In this document: positions 5,661 to 8,744 of the stretch, piece by piece
Layout: each line of letters begins with the position of its first letter
Numbering within the stretch: the stretch's first letter is position 1
Assembly (NCBI GenBank): GCA_050014355.1
Contig: JBEKDL010000078.1
Span: 1 to 8,744, forward strand
DNA length: 8,744 bases
Direction of reading: 5' to 3'
Source of the DNA: Fen-1077 sp050014355
GTDB lineage: Bacteria; Chloroflexota; Dehalococcoidia; Dehalococcoidales; RBG-16-60-22
Position numbers and translations under genes: made by a program
The notes under the pieces: model-generated
What the model saw: the letters and a program-made list of their open reading frames with translations, nothing else
What the model was told of the DNA's origin: nothing
Databases searched by the model: none

Positions 5661-5667
5661 AGGGGAG
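5661..5667 (+). promoter_or_regulatory. Ribosome binding site deciding the rpsU TTG start
   Basis: AGGGGAG ends 9 nt before TTG 5677. The upstream in-frame ATG at 5656 is followed at once by an in-frame TGA, and the ATG at 5670 is out of frame, so the TTG is the only workable start. Confidence 0.65.
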
Positions 5668-5676
5668 TGATGGTCA

Positions 5677-5886
5677 TTGGCTGAAGTTACCGCTGGCCAG
5701 GAAGAAAGTTTTGACAGTTTGCTCAAGCGGTTCAACCGGAAGGTGCAGCAGGACGGTATTCTGGCCGAACTGCGCCGCCGCGAACATTACGAGAAACCGA
5801 GCGTCAAGCGCAAGAGAAAAAAAGCCGCCAAGAAACGCGGCGCCGCCAGGGGCGCCAGGGTATTCCGGCGCGCCAGTCCCCGCTAA
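5677..5886 (+). CDS. rpsU: Small ribosomal subunit protein bS21
   Basis: Ribosomal protein of the 30S subunit, involved in translation initiation near the anti-Shine-Dalgarno region; 69 residues, normal for the family. Residues 11-44 carry the signature: ESFDSLLKRFNRKVQQDGI, then LAELRRREHYEKPSVKRKRK. The C-terminus is an arginine/lysine-rich tail with no fixed fold. The start codon is TTG with a strong purine-rich ribosome binding site, and no in-frame ATG or GTG alternative exists. It lies behind its own consensus promoter and a leader with two hairpins. The YqeY gene follows 30 bp later, the same rpsU-yqeY order seen in many bacteria; dnaG and rpoD, often next, are absent. Confidence 0.95.
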   Translation: MAEVTAGQEESFDSLLKRFNRKVQQDGILAELRRREHYEKPSVKRKRKKAAKKRGAARGARVFRRASPR

Positions 5887-5916
5887 GAGAGCGGTTTAAA
5901 GCAGGTGTCTTCCTCA

Positions 5917-6375
5917 ATGGAGCAGGAATCAGAGCTTAGACGGAAATTCGCGGAAGAACTCAAGCAGGCGATGAAGAGCGGCGCGGTAGCCAAACGCGAT
6001 ACTCTCCGCCTGCTTATTACTTCTATAAACTACGCGGAGAGCACCAAGCAGTCCCCCTTTAACGACGCAGATATCCTCGGCGTGATAGCGAAAGAGGTAA
6101 AGCGCCACCAGGAGAGCATCGACGCTTTCAAGAAGGGGAACCGTCCGGACCTGGTGGCCAAGGAAGAAGCCGAAATGGCTGTGCTCCAGGGCTACCTGCC
6201 CAAACAAATGAGCCATGACGATATTGTAGCCGCGGCGAAAGAGGTGATAGGGGCGGTGGGGGCGAAAGGCCCCGGCGATAAGGGCAAGGTGATGCAACAG
6301 CTTATGCCGAAGCTGAAGGGCAAGGCGGACGGCAAAGAAATCAACGACGTGGTAACGCAGCTACTGGGGCAGTAG
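5917..6375 (+). CDS. yqeY: GatB/YqeY domain protein
   Basis: Stand-alone YqeY protein of 152 residues, related to the C-terminal tail domain of GatB, the amidotransferase subunit that makes Gln- or Asn-tRNA. Its own role is not well defined; tRNA binding is assumed from homology. Residues 6-70 form the helical N-terminal half with KRDTLRLLITSINYAE and the EVKRHQESIDAF helix. The second half shows EEAEMAVLQGYLPKQMS, GKVMQQLMPKLKGKADG and INDVVTQLL, the hallmark end of the family. I chose ATG 5917, with AGGTG about 9 nt upstream; GTG 5905 in frame would add 4 residues and cannot be excluded. It is the second gene of the rpsU transcript. Downstream, 34 bp separate it from the convergent nuclease-like gene. 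Confidence 0.93.
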   Translation: MEQESELRRKFAEELKQAMKSGAVAKRDTLRLLITSINYAESTKQSPFNDADILGVIAKEVKRHQESIDAFKKGNRPDLVAKEEAEMAVLQGYLPKQMSHDDIVAAAKEVIGAVGAKGPGDKGKVMQQLMPKLKGKADGKEINDVVTQLLGQ

Positions 6376-6409
6376 AGGGTTTAAAAACTGTTTTAGCTTT
6401 TATTTTTAG

Positions 6410-7111
6410 TTACTTATAATTCGAATCGGCTTCCTCAGCTATTCTAATTAGCTCATTTATAGAAATTAGTTCAATTGGCTTCCCTATTACAAAGTTTTTA
6501 ACTCCTTTGGTAAAACCAGAAGGTGATGCAAGGATTGCACTGTTTGCCCCGCAAGCTATTAGAGTGCCATATAGTTCTCGTGCGACAGCAGGCCCGATTG
6601 GATTTTTATGTGCCTTACATTGAACTATTATTGTCTTGTCATCTTTGTTAAGAAAAATGTCGATACCTTTATCGTCAGTATCCGGCGTTAGCTTGGCCGA
6701 AAATCCTAACTTGGAATATAAATTCGCCAATTCAATCTCAAATTTTTTCCCACCCAATGATTTCCAATAATCTTCACTTGATTGAAAATAATTTCTTAAA
6801 GCTTCGTTATATAATTTAACTTTATGAGAAATAGGATTAAGATATTTAATCATAATAGAAATAATAGCCGTAATGAGAGTAGTAGCCAATAATGTGAAAA
6901 AACCTATTCCGAGTCCCATTGCAATCGCTTCCCCAATTCCATTTTTTGTGCCACCAAATTCTAATGCGCTTGCAATTGCCACTCCTAAACCAACCAAAAA
7001 ACTTATAATAACAATAATTCTATTTGTGAATCGTTTGTCGAAAAGTCCGGTGCTTGCATCCTCAAATTGCTTACTGGTCATGTCAAAGTCTTCTAGTATG
7101 GGCTTTCTCAT
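6410..7111 (-). CDS. Membrane-anchored Mrr-type restriction endonuclease-like protein
   Basis: Protein of 233 residues. Two hydrophobic segments (about 31-50 and 60-88) anchor it, with the C-terminal part predicted to face the cytoplasm. Residues about 116-222 match the Mrr catalytic domain: WKSLGGKKFEIELANLYSKLGF, then TDDKGIDIFL with catalytic Asp151, and IIVQCKAH with Gln164 and Lys166, i.e. the D-(x)n-QxK arrangement of PD-(D/E)xK nucleases. VARELYGTLIACGANSAILAS and TKGVKNF are further Mrr marks. Mrr-family enzymes cut modified or foreign DNA; the membrane-anchored branch is poorly studied. I chose ATG 7109-7111 because it overlaps the TGA of the radical SAM gene (ATGA); a start at 7141 would add 10 residues. 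Base composition is far more AT-rich than its neighbours, suggesting acquisition by transfer. No methyltransferase or other defence gene is adjacent. Confidence 0.85.
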   Translation of the reverse strand: MRKPILEDFDMTSKQFEDASTGLFDKRFTNRIIVIISFLVGLGVAIASALEFGGTKNGIGEAIAMGLGIGFFTLLATTLITAIISIMIKYLNPISHKVKLYNEALRNYFQSSEDYWKSLGGKKFEIELANLYSKLGFSAKLTPDTDDKGIDIFLNKDDKTIIVQCKAHKNPIGPAVARELYGTLIACGANSAILASPSGFTKGVKNFVIGKPIELISINELIRIAEEADSNYK

Positions 7112-8696
7112 CTTTCTACAGCCTTCTCCAGCTCCCCGCACAATTTCTCCTCACTCATTCCGGAATCTATCACACTCCAGGGGAGCTTTTGCTCCGTGCC
7201 CCATCTCTGATTGACATAATAATCAATGTCCAGCTGACTATTTTCGGCGGCTTTGTGCCAGCCGGAGAGTGATACTTCCTCCACAGCGGCCAGCGCATCA
7301 GCCACCCTGGCATCGCCGCGGGAGAGCACACCCTGGACATGGCTCCAGGCGGGGCTTTCCTCGTTGAGCTTGATGCCTTTCAGCGGGAGACTGCCGCGGA
7401 GTATGGCCAGGCGGCTTTGCAGCGTTTCCTGGGGCGCCATGGAAAGCCACTGGAAGGGCGTACCCGCCTTGGGGACAAAGGGGGAGGCATTGAGCGTGAT
7501 GCGGATGCCGCTGCCGCGACGGTCGAGCCTTTCCTTGATGGCCAGCGCCAGCCTGACGATTTCTTCGATGTCGGCATCGGTCTCGGTCGGCAGGCCGACG
7601 ATAAAATAGAGCTTGAGCTGTCTAAAGCGGTTGCCGGCGAGCCTGTCCGCTGCGGCAAGGATATCGTCTTCCGAGATACCTTTGTTTATCACATCACGCA
7701 GGCGCTGGGAGCCGGCCTCCGGGGCGATAGTGATAGTCTCGGTCTTGCCCCTGGCCAATTCGGCGAGGACTTCACCTGTAAGCGAGTTTAACCGCATGGA
7801 GCTCAAAGACAGCTCGGCGCCGAGGTCGTTCAACCGGCTAAGGAGTTCCTGTATGCGGGGGTGGTCGGTGACGGCCGGCCCCATCAGGCCGAGTCGCCTC
7901 CGCCTGGGCAGCCCATTCCTAGCGCAGGCCACCAGCCTATCGACAGAGCGAAAGCGCATGGGGGCGTAGTTGGTGTTCACCAGGCAAAAGCGGCAGCCGC
8001 GCTGGCAGCCCCGCTCCACCTCGATGAGATATAAATCGCCCCGAGCTCGGTATCCGGCGTCAGAACCACCGAACTTGTATCGAACTCGTCAAGGTTATCA
8101 GCCCACTGGCGGGTGACGGGTCTTTCCGGGGGACAAGCGGGCGCATAAATGCCGGGCCGCGCCGCCAGCGCTCGAAGCAACGCGTCCCGCGGGCCGCCAA
8201 TTCCTTCTAAAAGCGCCGGGACGATTCCTGGCAGTACCGGTTCGGCTTCGCCGATGCAAAAGAAGTCGAAGAAAGGCGTCAGGGGCATGGGGTTGGCGGT
8301 AACGCAAGGGCCGCCGGCGATAACGAGGGGATGGCTTTCATCGCGGTCGGCGGCGAAAAGCGGGATGCCGGCCGCTTTGAGGATGCTGACTACGTTGAAA
8401 TAGTCGAGCTCGTAGGAGATGGAGAAGGCCAGCACGGCGAAATCCGTCAAAGGCCGGCCCGACTCAATGGCTTTAGGGGGTTTCCTATCCGAAGGGTCAT
8501 AGAAGACCCGCTCGCAAACGATTTTCAAATAGCCGTTCAGGAGCTTGTAGACGGCGTGAATCCCCAAATTGGACATCCCGAGGTAATAGGAGTTGGGGTA
8601 GATAAGCGCGACGGGCAGGCGCCCGCCCCAGTCCTTGACGATAGCGCCGTCTTCGCGGGGGCTTCCTTTTTTACTTTTACCGACCTCGTACCTCAT
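7108..8696 (-). CDS. B12-binding/radical SAM protein, frame broken by an apparent 1-base deletion
   Basis: One gene of about 530 codons read in two frames. The first part (8696 to about 8040) is the N-terminal cobalamin-binding-like region: VALIYPNSYYLGMSNLGIHAVYKLL, LAFSISYELDYFNVVSILKAAGIP, VIAGGPCVTANP and FFCIGEAEPVLP. The second part (from about 8038 to 7108) starts with YLIEVERGCQRGCRFCLVN, the CxxxCxxC cluster that binds the 4Fe-4S and S-adenosylmethionine, and continues through TITIAPEAGSQRLRDVINKG and LKLYFIVGLPTETD. The shift lies at the C-run 8039-8042 (G-run on the coding strand): adding one G after codon 219 joins both halves without a gap as ELGGDLYLIEVERGC. Without it, translation would leave the frame before the iron-sulfur site and stop at 7977. 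The family (COG1032, near the TIGR03960 group) is of unknown substrate. Start ATG 8694-8696 has no clear Shine-Dalgarno. Sequencing error or real inactivation cannot be separated here. Confidence 0.85.
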
Positions 8697-8710
8697 AAAG
8701 AAACTTGTGA

Positions 8711-8744
8711 CCTATCCCCCTGACCCCCTTCCCTTGGGGATTAA
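8711..8744. repeat. Second C-rich repeat copy, cut by the right edge
   Basis: CCTATCCCCCTGACCCCCTT at 8711-8730 matches the left end of the element at 1752 (CCTCACCCCCTGGCCCCC) at most positions, in the same orientation. CCCTTGGGGATTAA follows. It lies directly upstream of the radical SAM gene, whose promoter must therefore be within or beyond it. The full unit cannot be seen. Confidence 0.5.

Noticed and set aside
6376..6409. Possible bidirectional terminator between yqeY and the nuclease gene (TAAAAACTGTTTTA)
   Set aside because: The stem is almost only A-T pairs with no GC core; T-rich tracts are present but the hairpin is too weak to call.
1711..8744. C-rich repeats at both ends as borders of a composite mobile element
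   Set aside because: The segment between holds housekeeping genes (rpsU, yqeY) and no transposase or integrase, and no target duplications were seen.

Overview
The window reads as an accessory-to-core stretch of a bacterial chromosome of moderate GC content. The best guess is a Chloroflexota genome, probably in or near Dehalococcoidia. That is an inference from the intergenic repeat types (the element whose shadow translation reads CHCEERSDEAI, the ATTCCC..GGGAAT dyad, and the CCTCACCCCCTGGCCCC family) and from the style of the proteins, not from a marker gene. No rRNA, tRNA, CRISPR array or transposase was seen.

Layout. Positions 1-1556 (minus strand) hold a response regulator with a degenerate receiver, followed 9 bp later by a type I signal peptidase that runs off the left edge. 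Positions 1599-1951 are non-coding and carry several short repeat/dyad elements. Positions 1952-3887 (minus) hold a likely operon: an XRE-type repressor-like regulator, a soluble histidine kinase without a sensor domain, and an OmpR-type response regulator. Positions 3888-4116 form a divergent control region. It holds a consensus promoter for the XRE gene with an 18-bp perfect palindrome filling the -35/-10 spacer, a second dyad, a strong promoter facing right, and an intrinsic terminator in the leader of the rightward gene. Positions 4117-5511 (plus) encode a COG2509-type FAD-dependent dehydrogenase. Positions 5517-6375 (plus) hold a promoter, a leader with two hairpins, rpsU (bS21) and a YqeY/GatB-like gene. 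Positions 6410-7111 (minus) hold an AT-rich gene for a membrane-anchored Mrr-type nuclease-like protein. Its ATG overlaps the TGA of a B12-binding/radical SAM gene (7108-8696, minus), whose frame is broken at a C-run. A second copy of the C-rich repeat lies at the right edge.

How the parts may work together. The XRE, kinase and regulator genes look like one signalling unit whose first gene probably represses its own, nearly leaderless, promoter. The rpsU-yqeY pair is a classical translation-related gene pair. The nuclease-like gene looks like a recent arrival by composition, yet it is translationally coupled to the radical SAM gene. The most unusual material is in the control region at 3888-4116, the receiver with Ser in place of the phospho-accepting Asp, and the signal peptidase with Arg where the general base is expected.
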